Notes: generated by a model not told the origin, from the sequence alone. A DNA stretch of 64,000 nucleotides from Bolinopsis microptera (GCF_026151205.1 NC_087075.1:8483303-8547302), one strand, 5' to 3'. Shown: positions 27,596 to 40,091, numbered from the stretch's first letter. Program-made: numbers and translations.

Positions 27596-28569
27596 CTATT
27601 GAATAGATAAGGTTAGAGTCGGTTAAATGTAACAAATTTTGAACGGTACATTAGATCATACACAAATAAGTATATAACAATGGAATTGGATATTCAACAG
27701 TTCAGTTCACAGGGACAAATGAAATTTGATAGGGGCAAAATTAGAATTTGCCCCTGCACAGGTAATTTTTTTGAGATCAGGAAAACGAGAACATAGTAAA
27801 AATTGCCACCATTTATTGTACTCGGTCAACGCTGCTAGATATACTTGTTGCATATATATGAGCGATAATGATGCTCTTTAATTAAAATCTTCAAGCCTTG
27901 ACCGAGTCACAAAATTTGGACAGCATTAAATATTGCGAGACAATGTCCAACGATAATCTAAATAAAACTTGCTTTAAATCACACGAAAAACGACAAACAG
28001 CTAAAATCTTTACCACAAAGATAAATTTTAACTGAAAACTACCTACATGATCAAATAAATAACTATTAACTTCAACACGTCTAATTTAACATTTCTTAAT
28101 TAACCCATTATTTAAATAGATATCAAATTAGATATTTCCTTGGCGGTAATTCCATGAACCCTAAACTAGATTAACTTCTCATTAACTTCTAATAAGTCGA
28201 TAAGATAAACAATGTTGTGTAATATGAATTTCACAGTATCCTATCTGATGGTAACTTTACACCTATTTCATCTAATCAAATCAAATGGATTACATTAATT
28301 CATAAATATCAACAATCTCAATGATTGGCATCATCATGGCGATGTCTTGAAACTGTAATTACTGGAACATAAAAAAGATTTTTTAAACCAAAATAATTTT
28401 TACTCAGATCAATTTAACTCTCACAGAGATATGAAAACCTAACCACCAACAAAATTGGCGGACTGATAAAACATTTGTATATTATACACACTGGACGTTC
28501 ACGAAAATACAATCAACGATTAAGTAAAATGCTAAATAAAATAAAAATCGGATGAGACCGATAACAGAT

Positions 28570-29165
28570 TTAAGCGATGACCGTAACCAGGTTCGGTTCT
28601 GCACAAAACTGAACTCTCTTTATTGAACTCGAACTGGTGATCTGATTTATGCTGGAATAAGTCCTATCGCTTTTCTCGTTTGCCTGTTTGACGTTTGTGA
28701 GCGATATATGTGTTTCGATAAACTCATTTGCGTAGGGAATGTTCGAACAATTAAAGGAGTTCCAAAGATCGTCAGTTATGGTCGCTTTGTCTGGTCCGTC
28801 GTCTTCATCGCTCCAAGCTCCATCATCATCGCTCCAAACTTCGCCATCATTCTCATCACTCCAAGTGCCTTCATCAGGCCAACTTTCATCTTCGCTATCC
28901 TCACTGTAACACTCCTCTTTCTTGCAGGTTCGGTTGTTAAATATCTGGTCCTCTTCTTTCTTGCAAGTCAGGATGTTGTAACTCTTGTCATCCTTCATTG
29001 CGACGGGGTGGATCCGCAGAGCGGCAGGAGACGTGCGATGATCGTCAAGCTCTGCGGTCCGAAAGCATGTGGTAACAGTTTGTCCCATGGCACACTTAGT
29101 GGTACACTCCGTGCTTGAGACTGAGACTATCCTCCGTTTAGTTTGCCTTGTTAGTGTCATTGATC
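28570..29165 (-). CDS. PPP1R15 (GADD34/CReP)-like PP1 regulatory subunit (gene A)
   Basis: A single coding exon of 196 codons starts MTLTRQTKRR. It is preceded by an acceptor (TTTTAG|GATCA) 5 nt before the ATG. The centre is very acidic, with imperfect WSDE/D repeats (GTWSDENDGEVWSDDDGAW). Then come DDLWNSFNCSNIPY and, at the extreme C-terminus, KRVQF, a good RVxF PP1-docking motif. An acidic stretch, an LWNSF...PY-like segment and a C-terminal KVxF motif in that order recall metazoan PPP1R15, which recruits PP1 to dephosphorylate eIF2alpha. The downstream WEEFARD-type segment of vertebrate members is absent, since the protein stops 11 residues after the docking motif. It lies upstream of the related gene B on the same strand. 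Family assignment is inference; coding status is well supported. Confidence 0.55.
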
Positions 29166-29628
29166 CTAAAATAGATAGGTTAGATCATGAGAGGTGTTTA
29201 ATCCGGGACATTCCAATCGTTCAAACTAGATAAACTAAAAAATGTGTATTGGTGCGTGATGTTATTTCAAGCCAAAGCTGTGCAAGTTTGTATAAACACA
29301 CCTGTTGCCGTCGGTAAATGTGATGTCTAAATTATAATGAACTAGGCGTGGTTAAATTGCAAGTTGCAACGCGAAAGGTATAATTATCAGAGCTGAGGCC
29401 GACAACATGTGCTAGAAGAATTATCTCTTGCTGCGAAACGGATATCAATATCAATAAGTCTTATACCAGACGCGGTACCGGTAAAATCCAGCAGTTTCTA
29501 CCTTGACTTTAAGGAAAAAGACTAACTATCTCCACAAAACGTTAACATCCGTGAGAGAAAAGTCAATATCGGACGCGCTGAACAATAATATCTTGAAGTT
29601 CATTGAAGTTTATTGTACTTAACCACAC

Positions 29629-29660
29629 CTCTGTACAAAAGATATATCTTTTGTACAGAG
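29629..29660. repeat. Perfect 32-bp palindrome
   Basis: CTCTGTACAAAAGATA is followed directly by its exact reverse complement TATCTTTTGTACAGAG. It lies about 460 bp upstream of PPP1R15-like gene A. It could be a cruciform, a dimeric protein site or the joined ends of a lost element. Confidence 0.95.
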
Positions 29661-30979
29661 ATCAGAAAACAATGGATGCCAGACTAGAGCCGAAAGTGGG
29701 GAAAACAAAGCAAACACTCAGTTCGAATATCAGACAATGAAAGCCAGAGTATGAATCAAACCAGAAACCCTAATGTCAGTACATCAAAGCATCAATAAGA
29801 CGAAAATAGACACTAGAGCAGTTAATTGTCTCTTCATAATAAGGTCAATGTTAAGGGGAACAATTTAAAACATGAGATAACTGGGTCAGTTAGTAAGAAT
29901 AATGGCAACAATTAGTAACATGGGACCTAATAACGACAATTAAGAAGGTAGACAAAGCCTGAATTGGGGTCAATTACCGCAACGAGGTTGCGTTGCAGAC
30001 ACTGCAAACAAGTTACACACACAACACCGCACAAAAAGAAGCAAGACAAATGATATTGCAAAGCAGCGGAAGAGGAATTTGCAGAAATTAGATAACCTTC
30101 CAGAAAAACGCGTCATCACTAAGAAAGAATCCTACGAGTATACAGTTACACGAAAATTAGGTTCCTCGTCTGCAACTCTCAGATCGATTAGGCGAGAGCG
30201 CGGCAGGATTTGGCCATGATCCAAATTTGAAGTTATAGTAACTGGATTGCGCATGACGTCATAACGGATAAGCCTTGGAAAACGGGCCAGCCACCGGCCA
30301 CGGTAGATCGGTGCAAATAGCTTGCCTAAATTATGTGAGGAAAGGTCGAAATTGGATTCGAGGACTGAGCAACAGCGCCATCACAATTTGATCAGGAAGA
30401 ATATGTTTAGGCGGTACAAATGAAAATTCAACATAGTATTCAGCCGCTTGACAAGGATAGTAAAAAAGTCTCCAGCAACGGTTGTGGGAATTAGCTGATG
30501 TGAATGTAACTCTCGCTGATTTCAAAATTGAAAGACGAAATTATGGAATATTTGAGGCATGGACTTGATAGATGGTCAATTGGGACTCAACCGCTTTCGC
30601 CAGACTGTTCCTATGCAGGAAAGGGAGGTATTCAACAAAAACGCTACAACAATATCAAATCTTGAAATAGAGAAGGGGGCTAAATCAACTAAGTCAGCCC
30701 GATCAACTAAGTCGACCCTCAGAAAGCAACTATCAGATGCAAACACTATGCAAACATTGTGCAAACTTAGCTTCAAGCAATGTATTGCAAAGAACACAAT
30801 CAAGACCAAGTCTCAAAATGCATGGCAGAACTAATAACAAAAACAAGTAAACCAGCTATGACAACTCATCTAACTCGAGACAAATAATCAAAACACGCTT
30901 AGTTAAAACTCAGACTGTAGCAACGCAACTGATGCTGGCCAACGCAGCAGTGTCCAGTAACAACTAGCAAGGCAGCAAC

Positions 30980-31160
30980 CAAGCGCGGTCACAAACAGTA
31001 TTACTAACGTAGCGTTGCCATTGGCGGGACAATAACGTTCTGGCTGCTGGCCAGATTCCCGCTATGCCGCCAATTGGCCAATCGCAACGCAACAGACGTT
31101 TGCGGAGTAATCTGCGCTTGGTTACGAGCAATTATAATGCGCGGCTTTTTTTAAAAGTCG
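30980..31160. promoter_or_regulatory. CpG-containing patch with CCAAT and E2F-like sites
   Basis: Within an AT-rich neighbourhood this patch is richer in GC and CpG. It holds an E2F-like TTGGCGGGA (about 31020), two overlapping CCAAT-type sites in CCAATTGGCCAAT (about 31070) and GCGC-rich sequence to about 31170. Its place between divergent genes suggests a promoter or enhancer. This is inference only. Confidence 0.3.
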
Positions 31161-32716
31161 AATGCGCGCGTCATTTTGTCAGTCGAAATTTTTTAACTGT
31201 TAATTTTTGGGCAACTCTTTCTTTATTTCATCATTTTTAATAAGTTTTGAGTTTTTAGTTTTACATCTTAGCATTGAGTAGCACAATAAATTTAAGGAAG
31301 AAGATATGATATAGATCCATTAAATTAGAACTATCGGTTAAATTTAAACTGTGTTATATTACTTGACAGCGCTCAACCTGTCGTTAATCGTTAAGTTATA
31401 TATGACACAAACAACAAAGAAACTCCATTTACGGACGTGAGGAGAGTTAGGAGTCCTAACTTAGGACTCTCATTGCATATTAGTTATTGGCGCACGTTAT
31501 ATTTCCTGTCTCCGCCAAAAGCACATCCAATTTGATACGTATGAAATATGTTTATAACTTTCTTGATTGTACACTAAGTTGGAGTTCTTCGACCAAAATT
31601 GAGCGGGAAATCGTTTAAGATCACTTTGGAGGCACCTCGACAAAAGCTTCTCACGCTATTCTGCTTTTTATGAAGAAATATGTCAGTAGCGTTTTTGAGC
31701 TTGTATCCTTGTATCCTTCTCTTTCAAAAGTATTCCACGTGATTTGTATAAATGCATATAATTATATTGACTCTGAAAACATTGCAAAATAATTTTCCTC
31801 GCCCTCGCGATTCATGAAGTTTGAAAGAAGTTAAGCAATGCGCGCAATTTGGGGAGTGTGCTTTTGGCGGAGATATAAACTGCGCCAAATTCTCACAGTC
31901 TCTAGAAAACAATGGTACAAAAATTTTTTAAATCCGAGCAAGTTTATTTTTATGGTGCACCTCCTAATTTAACCTACTACTAAATTTAAAAAATTACCTG
32001 GAGAGTGGAGACTCAAGCTTTTTTCCATCAACGACTGATTGAAGCTGCAGTATAATAACTAATGGCGCAGTTAAATATTTAACTTAAATATAAATATATT
32101 TAACTTAAATATAAATTTAGTGTTCCGTTCAGTTGCGAATCACTTATTAATATTTTCAGTCAATATTGCAATTAAAATTTAAAAGATGATCAACAATCAA
32201 TGATCCACATTTAAAAACTTTAAAAAAATTTCATGCCATATATAATTTACAAAATTGTAAAATTAGGCCAATAAAAAATACAAAACAACAATTACGTTTT
32301 GCAATTTTCAATTCGGACTAAAAAATCAAATTAAACATGACAAAAATATTAACAAGAAACAAATGATGTAATAAATAAGTAATATTAATTACATCATTTG
32401 TAATTAATAATTTTAATTTTGCATCGTTAACGCGAGTAAATGGTAAAATATAAATTTAAATTTTAGCCTTTTACATTTTCGATCAAAAAATGGCGCTATA
32501 CTATCATAAAAATATAAAATGATTAAAAATTATGATACACAATGCATGAGTTGAAAAATTAGAATTAATACTATTATGATCATGGATCTAAATAAAAATA
32601 AAAATGAAGAAGCAGCTCAAGATTGAAGATGAAAGATGAAAAACGTTACGCAGCGATGGGCTTGAGCGCCGCGCTTCCCATAGTGCAAGCTGCAAGACAA
32701 TATACTGTTTAAAGGC

Positions 32717-32853
32717 GTATAAATCGAGCGCCGTTTACGATGCTCTTGATGTTATTTTCTCGAAGCATCCAAAGTTGTGATGATCTGTAGTCCGACGGTA
32801 TATGTTACTAGACACCTTTGTTTGCTCTAATTGTAAACTATCACAAATATTCC
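32717..32853 (+). promoter_or_regulatory. Possible WDPCP core promoter and first coding exon
   Basis: TATAAAT at 32718-32724 follows a GC-rich stretch and lies 84 nt upstream of an ATG at 32802. The frame from that ATG (MLLDTFVCSNCKLSQIF) runs 52 nt to a strong donor CC|GTAAGT at 32854. It leaves phase 1, which exactly matches the next supported WDPCP exon. Confidence 0.45.
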
Positions 32854-35800
32854 GTAAGTTAATAGATATTTATCCTTGTTCATCTTACATTGATTGATTG
32901 TTCTGACATGACACATTTTTATCGAGAAATCCTTAATAATCCGATGTCCCAGTTAACCCTGTAATATTGTTACATTTTCAGCTATCGACAAAGGGCTTAT
33001 ACGTCATTATGTGAATGGATCTGAAACACCATTTCAACATGCTAGCAAGCTTTCGCTCGGTTATCAAGGTAGGTCAACAAAATTGATGAAATCGGTTGTT
33101 GATCCATAAATTTGTTGTGAATTTACACCGGTTGTTGGCTTATACTCAAGCCTTTACTCTTGGTAATATCCTCATTCCTTTCAGCGGTTGGTTCAGAGTA
33201 TTCGATAACAAACAAGAAACTTAAAGATTCGCTTGATGAATTTGAAGATCTTCTCGAGAAATACTCTGTTACCAGAGTTACATTTATCACTGAGGAAAAT
33301 TTGCAGGTAAATTCTGTCGTGGTTTTGTAACGTGTCTTACAACGTTGCAACTTTAGTATCGCCCTTTAGCTTTGATGTCAAAGAAATACTGTCTTCAAAC
33401 ATTGAATACTTTTCTAAGAAATATGATTATCTCTACATCCCTGCAGGTGCTGCTGAATAATGGTATCATAGTGTACATCAACCTTACAAACGGAAACCTG
33501 TCTAATATTGTGATAGTCAGAACTCTCGCTAAAGTACTCTACGGACAGATAGCTTTTGATGGTAAGTTATCGTATGAACGATCAGTCTTACGAAACTTGA
33601 TCAAAGAGTGCTTAATTCGAGAACTATTCTAATAATAGATCTCTGATCTAACCTCTCGACAGAACTCTATTTTGCAGGTCATGTGACCCCTTCCTACATG
33701 ATTCTGGTATGTTCCGGTAAATTATGTCTTTCCACCAACGCCCCTGACCCGGCCCAGTTTGACAAGATATTCCAACACAAGATTGTGAATTTGGAGCCGG
33801 ACTTTTGTTACGTAACTCACCTCTCTGTGGCCAATAATATGGTACGTTAATAGTAATGATGGTTAATAGTAATGATGTATGTAACTTTGTACATATTTTA
33901 AATCTTAATGGAAAGAACGCTTTTTATGTAGGAGCTACGTGTATGTGTGTGTGTGCAAGGCACTAGGTGGTTTCCAAGAAAGTCACTTCCACGTGAAATT
34001 TATTTGCATACAATATTATTAAAAAACGTTCATACAAATAATAATGTACTGACTACCTCAAGCCGGCTTTTATAACTTCTACAGAACAAATACACATATC
34101 GTGAAACTAAGTGCGGCACTTAGTAAGTGCTCTAAAGTGCCACAAAGTAAGCTGACACAATTCATTAATTCGAGCTAGGATACCACCCGAGAAGCTGCTG
34201 TTTTATTAGTACTGTTACTTTCACTAATAATGGTATCATTATGTCACAACTAAAGTAATAATAAGTGAACAATAGGCTGACTTAAACTAAACTGATAAAC
34301 TTGTTATGAAATTTTATAATAAAAATGTGTTATTATGCTAGATAAATGCGTATTGGAATGCATTCTTTACTGATTAGCTTGGACCCCATTAACAACCTAG
34401 ATTCTCATTCTATGTACTTAATCGTCATGTGAACTCAATTAAGGCTATGTCACTATGTGGCCTGGGAATTTAATGGCCTGGGAATTTAATGGATCTGAAT
34501 CAGATCACGTCACTGATTGGGAACCTGTTCAGCTGTTCATCAGTTCATGTTAAATGTTAATGGGGCATCTGGCGATGGTACGAGATCTGCAAGTTTTTGG
34601 AAGAAAGTTCATAATTAATGAGACTAGACGATTAATAATTGACGTTTTAGACTGCACTGAAAAAATTGGAGAAATTTCTTTGTGAATTGCAGTAATACTT
34701 CCCACTTTTTCTTTCCTAAATGAATTTCTCTCACAGATCCTATTGTGGACTCCTGAAGGAAACGTTATCATCTACTCCCCAATCGGACCAGGTAAACCTT
34801 GCTCACTGTTTTAACAACGTGCAAACTGCACCAGATTGCACGTGGTTTTTACAATGAGTGGCTCATTATATATTGGTAACTTAACGTGGTGATAAGGATT
34901 TACTTTTAAAAAAGTAATTACTTTTCCTTATCATTGTCTGAGAATATGGTAATTTTGACCTCCGGTGGTCAAACGGTTGGTGAAATGAGGAGATCATTGC
35001 TAAACAAAATAATTTTTACACGAAATTAAGGTACCATAATATGTCCATATTTATTAACATAATGGCGACAACACCCCACGTAATTCAACACTCACCTGAG
35101 TCAACACTCACCAGTCCCCACCTCAGGGAGTACTGAAGTATGCCGGTTCACCACACCGTACCGGATCTGCGCTGCCCAGTTCAACCCCGCCACCTCAACA
35201 TTCCTCACGTGCCAGCTGAAACCCAGCTCTCAGGGGAATGTTTTCCATGCTCTCAGTTTTACCTACGATATCGTCGGCAAAGGTGAACAGTTAAATCAGC
35301 TGAAGTTTTATTTATAAAATATACTGTTCCGATACTGCTAACTGTTGTTTCATGTGTAAGAATTGGAAATTTGACACCCAAAGAAATTTATTTATTTACT
35401 TAATCATCAGAACTGGCGCTATTACAACCAATTGAAACTTGGCACTTAAATCGTCTATTATTTCAATGTAATGTCTAATCAGGTAAAAAGGCACGAGTTT
35501 TGGAAGTTATAAAACACAGGATTACCCATCTAAGGGCTGATGTTGTGTGTGCTAAATATAACCACGCTTGCAACAAGGTCAGTCTATACTCTATACTTCT
35601 CATACTTCTTATACTTCTAATATTAGATACCGTGGATTTTAGAATCCTACCATACCTGATTGAACCCGCATTTAACTTAGATTTTCAATTGTAGTCTTGT
35701 CGTTTATATTCACATTGACCTGCATTTTATAGTAGAAGGCTGGAAAGGTATTTAGAACAAAAAAATTCGAGCACAAAAATGTAGACTGGTAAAATCGCCC

Positions 35801-36625
35801 TTTTGCGGTTTATTAATTATTCATATATATTATTATATATTTATTTAAGCTTCTGAACATCGTAGACACTTTTTAAGGTAGATTCGCCATGGCCACATTT
35901 ATATACAAGTTACAAGATGGGTGACTCATGTCTTTCGATCGGTGACGTGGAACAAGCGAATACAAAGGAGAAATCATTATTAACAACATTCACATTAATA
36001 ATTAATGCCGCGCCGACCAGCTAATTAAGTTAGTGTGTCCGCTGTAAAAGATCAAATTAGCATCTCCCTCCATGAGGATTGAGGCTTTGTAACCTTCGAG
36101 CAAGACAAATTTAGACAATAAAACAGACAACAGTACATCCAGCCTCCAGGTCTCGTCAAAAGATCTCTTATCTGCGAATATAAAAATTGTGAATCTATTA
36201 CATGTTGTTTCCTTTTGAGTCACAAAAGCTTTTGTTAACGTAGAAGCCTACATATTATATTATATATTATATATTATATCTTATTTTCGGTTATTAAGAC
36301 CGTGGGGAGCTAGAGGTCCCACAAATTGTTCAGCCCTCTGCTATTAAATGCAGGTAAACATCTCATACTGTTCATAACTGACCAGACTTATTTGTGTTCA
36401 TTATTGCTTTACAAACGTTGTGAACTGATAAATTTCTCCAACACTAATTTCTCACTTCCTCCCCAGCTACTGCTTGGTCTATCCACGGGGAAAGTAGTCC
36501 TGCACTGTGAACAACAAAAGCGGAATTTTACCACGGAAGTAGCAACAAAACACCACCTGGCCTCGTTTACCTGGCATTCCTCGGATTCCTTCTTCGTGGC
36601 TGTCTTAAAGAGCGGGTATATTCAG
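32802..36625 (+). CDS. WDPCP: WDPCP/fritz, 5' half (WD-repeat planar cell polarity effector)
   Basis: Exons, all in phase with GT-AG borders: 32802-32853 (probable start), 32982-33068, 33185-33306, 33447-33561, 33678-33841, 34737-34791, 35127-35282, 35483-35577, 36467-36625. Fritz/WDPCP is a WD-repeat protein acting in planar cell polarity and, as part of the CPLANE complex, in recruiting IFT-A and septins to cilia. Evidence is extended similarity in order to the animal family. KLKDSLDEFEDLLEKY matches the conserved LRDSLKELEELM region; VLLNNGIIVYINL follows it; ILLWTPEGNVIIYSP and LLLGLSTGKVVLHCE are WD-like strands; WHSSDSFFVAVLKSGYIQ matches the last blade. Introns here are about 115-950 bp. 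The gene continues at 45649 across a 9-kb intron. The first exon is the least certain part. Confidence 0.85.
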
Positions 36626-37411
36626 GTGTGTTTTGTTGTTTTACGTTTATATTTCATGATATTAAAGAGGCAGTTTTTCGACAAAGGAAAAAGCATGAAT
36701 AAGATAATGACGTTTATGTTTTATAAGCTGTAATGTTTATGTCCCACAATAATACAAACTGTCACAGTGACAGTCAAATTCACACAAACACGAATAATTT
36801 AAGCATCAAAGTATTATATCGATAACAGATATCGTCCGGTTATCAACCGGATTCCGGTTATATTGTAGGGGATGGTGGTCATGAGTCATCTCGCCACTTG
36901 TCATTTTCAATATTCTAAAAATGATGAAAAAAGGTGAAATCCGAACAAAAATTCATTGGTTTTGCTACAATAACCAAGTTTAAAACTTTAAATTAATAAT
37001 ACAACTTCAAAATTTAATGTTGTATGTTTTAATGTTACGATAAATTGAATGAAATATATCTTGAAAACAAATTTTTCTTCACTTAAAAGCATCAGAAATA
37101 AGTTATTTTAATCGAAATCTACGATAACCATAAATTATAAAATAGTGCCAGATTCGACTGGAACCCAACTATTAATTTCATCCCAAATTTCAAAGCGTTG
37201 CAAATATTCATTTTCCATCATGGTCAAATCAGAAAACATTATGTAATTATAAAATTGTCCTTGATCATTCGAATATCTGTGTAGTCCTTGACTTTTTCCT
37301 GTGGCTGTAGTACTTTGCTAAAAGATTATTATCTCTTCTCAACTCGTCAAATAAAACAATTTGCTCTTGCGATTTGATTTCATCTCCAATTGGACAGATA
37401 TCAAGCTTTTA

Positions 37412-38656
37412 TTAAGCCGACGATTCTTGAACAGCCTCCTCCACCTGTGCTAGCTTTGTGCTCTCCGTTTTCCAGGATCCCATTCTCCAAGATGAGATTC
37501 TCCAAGATGAGGTTTTCGAAGATGACGACGACTTCAAAGACGAACTGGTGGTTGTTCCACTACCTACAAAAATCAGTTTTAAATCTTGGAAATTTAAATA
37601 AAAAACGAAAGAAAAAGATAGAACTGTTAATATAACTGTTAATTTCTCGTTTTTCAAAGTACAAATTTCACCAGGTTTTAAACTTGCGATACAATCACCT
37701 TGGTGCTTCAGAGGCTGATAAGTTTGACCAGATAACGTTTGCCTTAGAAACGTCCTAAAGCTGTCCACTGTCAAACTGTAAACGAAGAAGTTGGCCATGA
37801 TATTGGTGTGGGTCAGAGAAACAGCTATCCGATGGTAATCAAGATGGAACCATCCTAGGTCTCCAGGATTCATCTTTACAAAAGATGCTGCAATGAAGTA
37901 GATGGTGACAGGCAAATAGGAGAGAATATAAGCAGATGCAGTCAGAACCACCGTCATTATTCCTTGCCACTTTAGCTTTCCCTTTCCCTCATGCTTACTC
38001 ACAATACTCAGGGACTTCTTGGCTTTGTAAAGAAGGAAGATTGTAGTAGTAATAATGATTAGATTTGGGATCACTCCGATTGCAAAGAAGCTGATTGGAA
38101 GCAGCAGCTTCCACTTAGGAGATGAAAAGACGGGGTTACAGAAATAAACCCTGTAGTCAAAAGCAGCATCATCCGGATCCATGACAAGGAAGCAAATAGG
38201 ATAGTAGAGTGCCAGAAGCCAAATTCCCACACAAATCTTCTGGGCCTTCCTCTTGGGCCAGGACCTTGCTCTGAGCGGGTACTTTAACTGCATGATCTTG
38301 GTCGTTGTCATGCCACAAATAAGGAACATGCTTCCTTGGCAGCAAAACCACACGGGGTACGGTTGAAGGTAGCACAGGATGTTTCCAAAAGCCCAGCCAT
38401 CAGCAACTAAGGAAGCAAAGGAAGGTACCACGTAGGTAAGGGCAAGGATGAGATCAGAGACCGCGATATGCTGGATAAAAGTTATGGTGAACTTATGCAG
38501 CTTGAAAGCTTTGTATTTGACGGATGCTAGTAGAATGGTTGTGTCCCCTAGCAGAGAAGACACGACCACGAACATTGTCCAACCTGCCCAAAGATATCTC
38601 TCTGCGTCACTCTTCAGCTGATACTGATTAAAGATGGAGGCATCTGATGTTGCCAT
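37412..38656 (-). CDS. Class A (rhodopsin-like) GPCR, orphan
   Basis: Seven membrane segments are clear, at about residues 23-46, 56-84, 95-118, 140-160, 185-210, 231-259 and 276-298. Class A landmarks present are D68 in TM2, C95 at the top of TM3 with C173 in the second extracellular loop, W146 in TM4, P197 in TM5, YLP (247-249) in TM6, and NFFVY (289-293) for NPxxY. Departures are TKI (119-121) in place of DRY, no tryptophan in the TM6 CWxP site, and Phe for Pro in NPxxY. The frame is open for 414 codons, but a 108-bp intron (37671-37564; donor CCTG|GTGAAA, acceptor TTTTTGTAG) is likely, giving 378 residues. It is in frame, so it may also be retained. The tail is Ser-rich with SSWRI/SSWRM repeats. 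It lies inside a WDPCP intron on the opposite strand. Ligand unknown. Confidence 0.88.
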   Translation of the reverse strand: MATSDASIFNQYQLKSDAERYLWAGWTMFVVVSSLLGDTTILLASVKYKAFKLHKFTITFIQHIAVSDLILALTYVVPSFASLVADGWAFGNILCYLQPYPVWFCCQGSMFLICGMTTTKIMQLKYPLRARSWPKRKAQKICVGIWLLALYYPICFLVMDPDDAAFDYRVYFCNPVFSSPKWKLLLPISFFAIGVIPNLIIITTTIFLLYKAKKSLSIVSKHEGKGKLKWQGIMTVVLTASAYILSYLPVTIYFIAASFVKMNPGDLGWFHLDYHRIAVSLTHTNIMANFFVYSLTVDSFRTFLRQTLSGQTYQPLKHQGDCIASLKPGEICTLKNEKLTVILTVLSFSFVFYLNFQDLKLIFVGSGTTTSSSLKSSSSSKTSSWRISSWRMGSWKTESTKLAQVEEAVQESSA

Positions 38657-39163
38657 TATATGTTCTCGAGGTGTGTATCAAATCTGACTTGACAAATGTT
38701 TAAGAAGGTTAGTATGTGTTTAAAGGAATCCCCAGCCGTCCGGGCAATATTGCTCGATTACAGGTGGTCAGTTTGGTCGATTAAATTTAGAACATGGGGA
38801 CAAAAACGAGTCCAAAAATATGATTAGAACAATGACATATTATTAAATACTAACGACGAAAATGCGATCTAAAAATAAAAATATTAACATAACAATTAAC
38901 AATTTAGTCCCACCTGAACTTAAATACTCTAACTTAGAGTGCAGCCGTGCTATTATTGCAGCGATATTGTGCAATTCCAGGTGGTTGAATACAATTTGCA
39001 GTTTTTAATCAAAATAATAGGTCAGCTCTAGCTGGTGATATAACTATAACAGTTGGTCTGCTGCAATTTCGTGGATTATGCTAAATAGGGATGATAAGAT
39101 CAAGAATTTCATTTCAGTTTGTGCCATGGACGATCAATTCAACTAAATCTACTTATTCCCTAC

Positions 39164-39560
39164 CACCCTACGCGCGTGGGGTGGACTCCTGGGGTGGACT
39201 TTTATTCAGCGCGTATTTTGTAGCCTGTTCAACTTGACGTTTTGATTCGTTACTATCTCAATGTCACAGATACACAGAATGTGAGGTGATCATCTTAAAG
39301 AGAAACGTCTCAGCTTTCACCTGGTGTAAAGTTTATCTTTGTACTCAAAATATAGCTCGCTCAGTGTGCAATAGAAGTTGACAATACAATAACCACGTCT
39401 GCGACCAGTCGTCAGATACCGGAGTGTTGCACAAAATTGGGCCCCTAAATTAAAATTCTATGACACAGTTACCATGCAGAAATGTCTGGAGTAACATTTG
39501 GTGAAAATTTGAAGGGTCTACTGTAAATATTGCAAAAGTTATTGAAAACAAACTAGCTTA
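39164..39560. repeat. Left arm of a near-identical inverted repeat
   Basis: From CACCCTACGCGCGTGGGGTG at 39164 this matches the reverse complement of about 43940-44632 (with the MITE removed). The match is almost perfect to about 39490 (one difference noted, GGGCCCC versus GGGTCCC) and clearly diverged beyond. It starts with a doubled GGGGTGGACT motif. There is no coding capacity, so it is probably a transposable element family of unknown class. Related GGGGTGGACTCTTG sequence lies nearby at 39614. Confidence 0.8.
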
Positions 39561-40091
39561 ATCAGAAGTTTTTGGGAAAATTTCAAATTTTGTACGTAGT
39601 GGGGTCTACAGGGGTGGACTCTTGCGGCGCGCATCTGATGGAGTGGCTTTTTCAACAGCCGTCAGTACGGCCAATATCAGAGCACAAATTATTGTGAGTA
39701 AGACCTTAATGATCAGCTATGAACCCCTCACTAGAGTAGTAACCGTATCTAAAAACAAGGAAATGTTATTCCGTCAAAGCTCAAATTTTTTACTCTTCTC
39801 AGTGCAGTTAGTGTTACTATGAATGTACTAGCTAAGTATCGTTGATCGTAGCTGCATTACACAGTAGAAAGTAACCAAGGAAGACTGCTGATTAACGAAG
39901 CAATTTCAACGTGAACAGTTCCAAAATACATAATCATGGCGACGATAGTTCAACTTGAACCTTTATAGTTTTTACAGTCTAAAATCACAATAAAATCACG
40001 TGAACTGCAAATCACAAAATCAAATCACTCAAATCTGATAGTCCCGTTACAGTACGCTTTCGTGACAACCTCAACGCTTAAAAAATAAATA

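Larger units (their letters stand above)
29166..32640. other. Intergenic, divergent spacer between PPP1R15-like gene A and WDPCP
   Basis: No coding exon is supported. Contents are a perfect 32-bp palindrome at 29629-29660, a less AT-rich, CpG-containing patch at about 30920-31180, a short dispersed repeat at about 31393-31460, and an AT-rich tract at 32060-32600 with a 14-bp-stem hairpin at 32359-32401. Since the flanking genes diverge, promoters are expected in this spacer. Confidence 0.5.
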
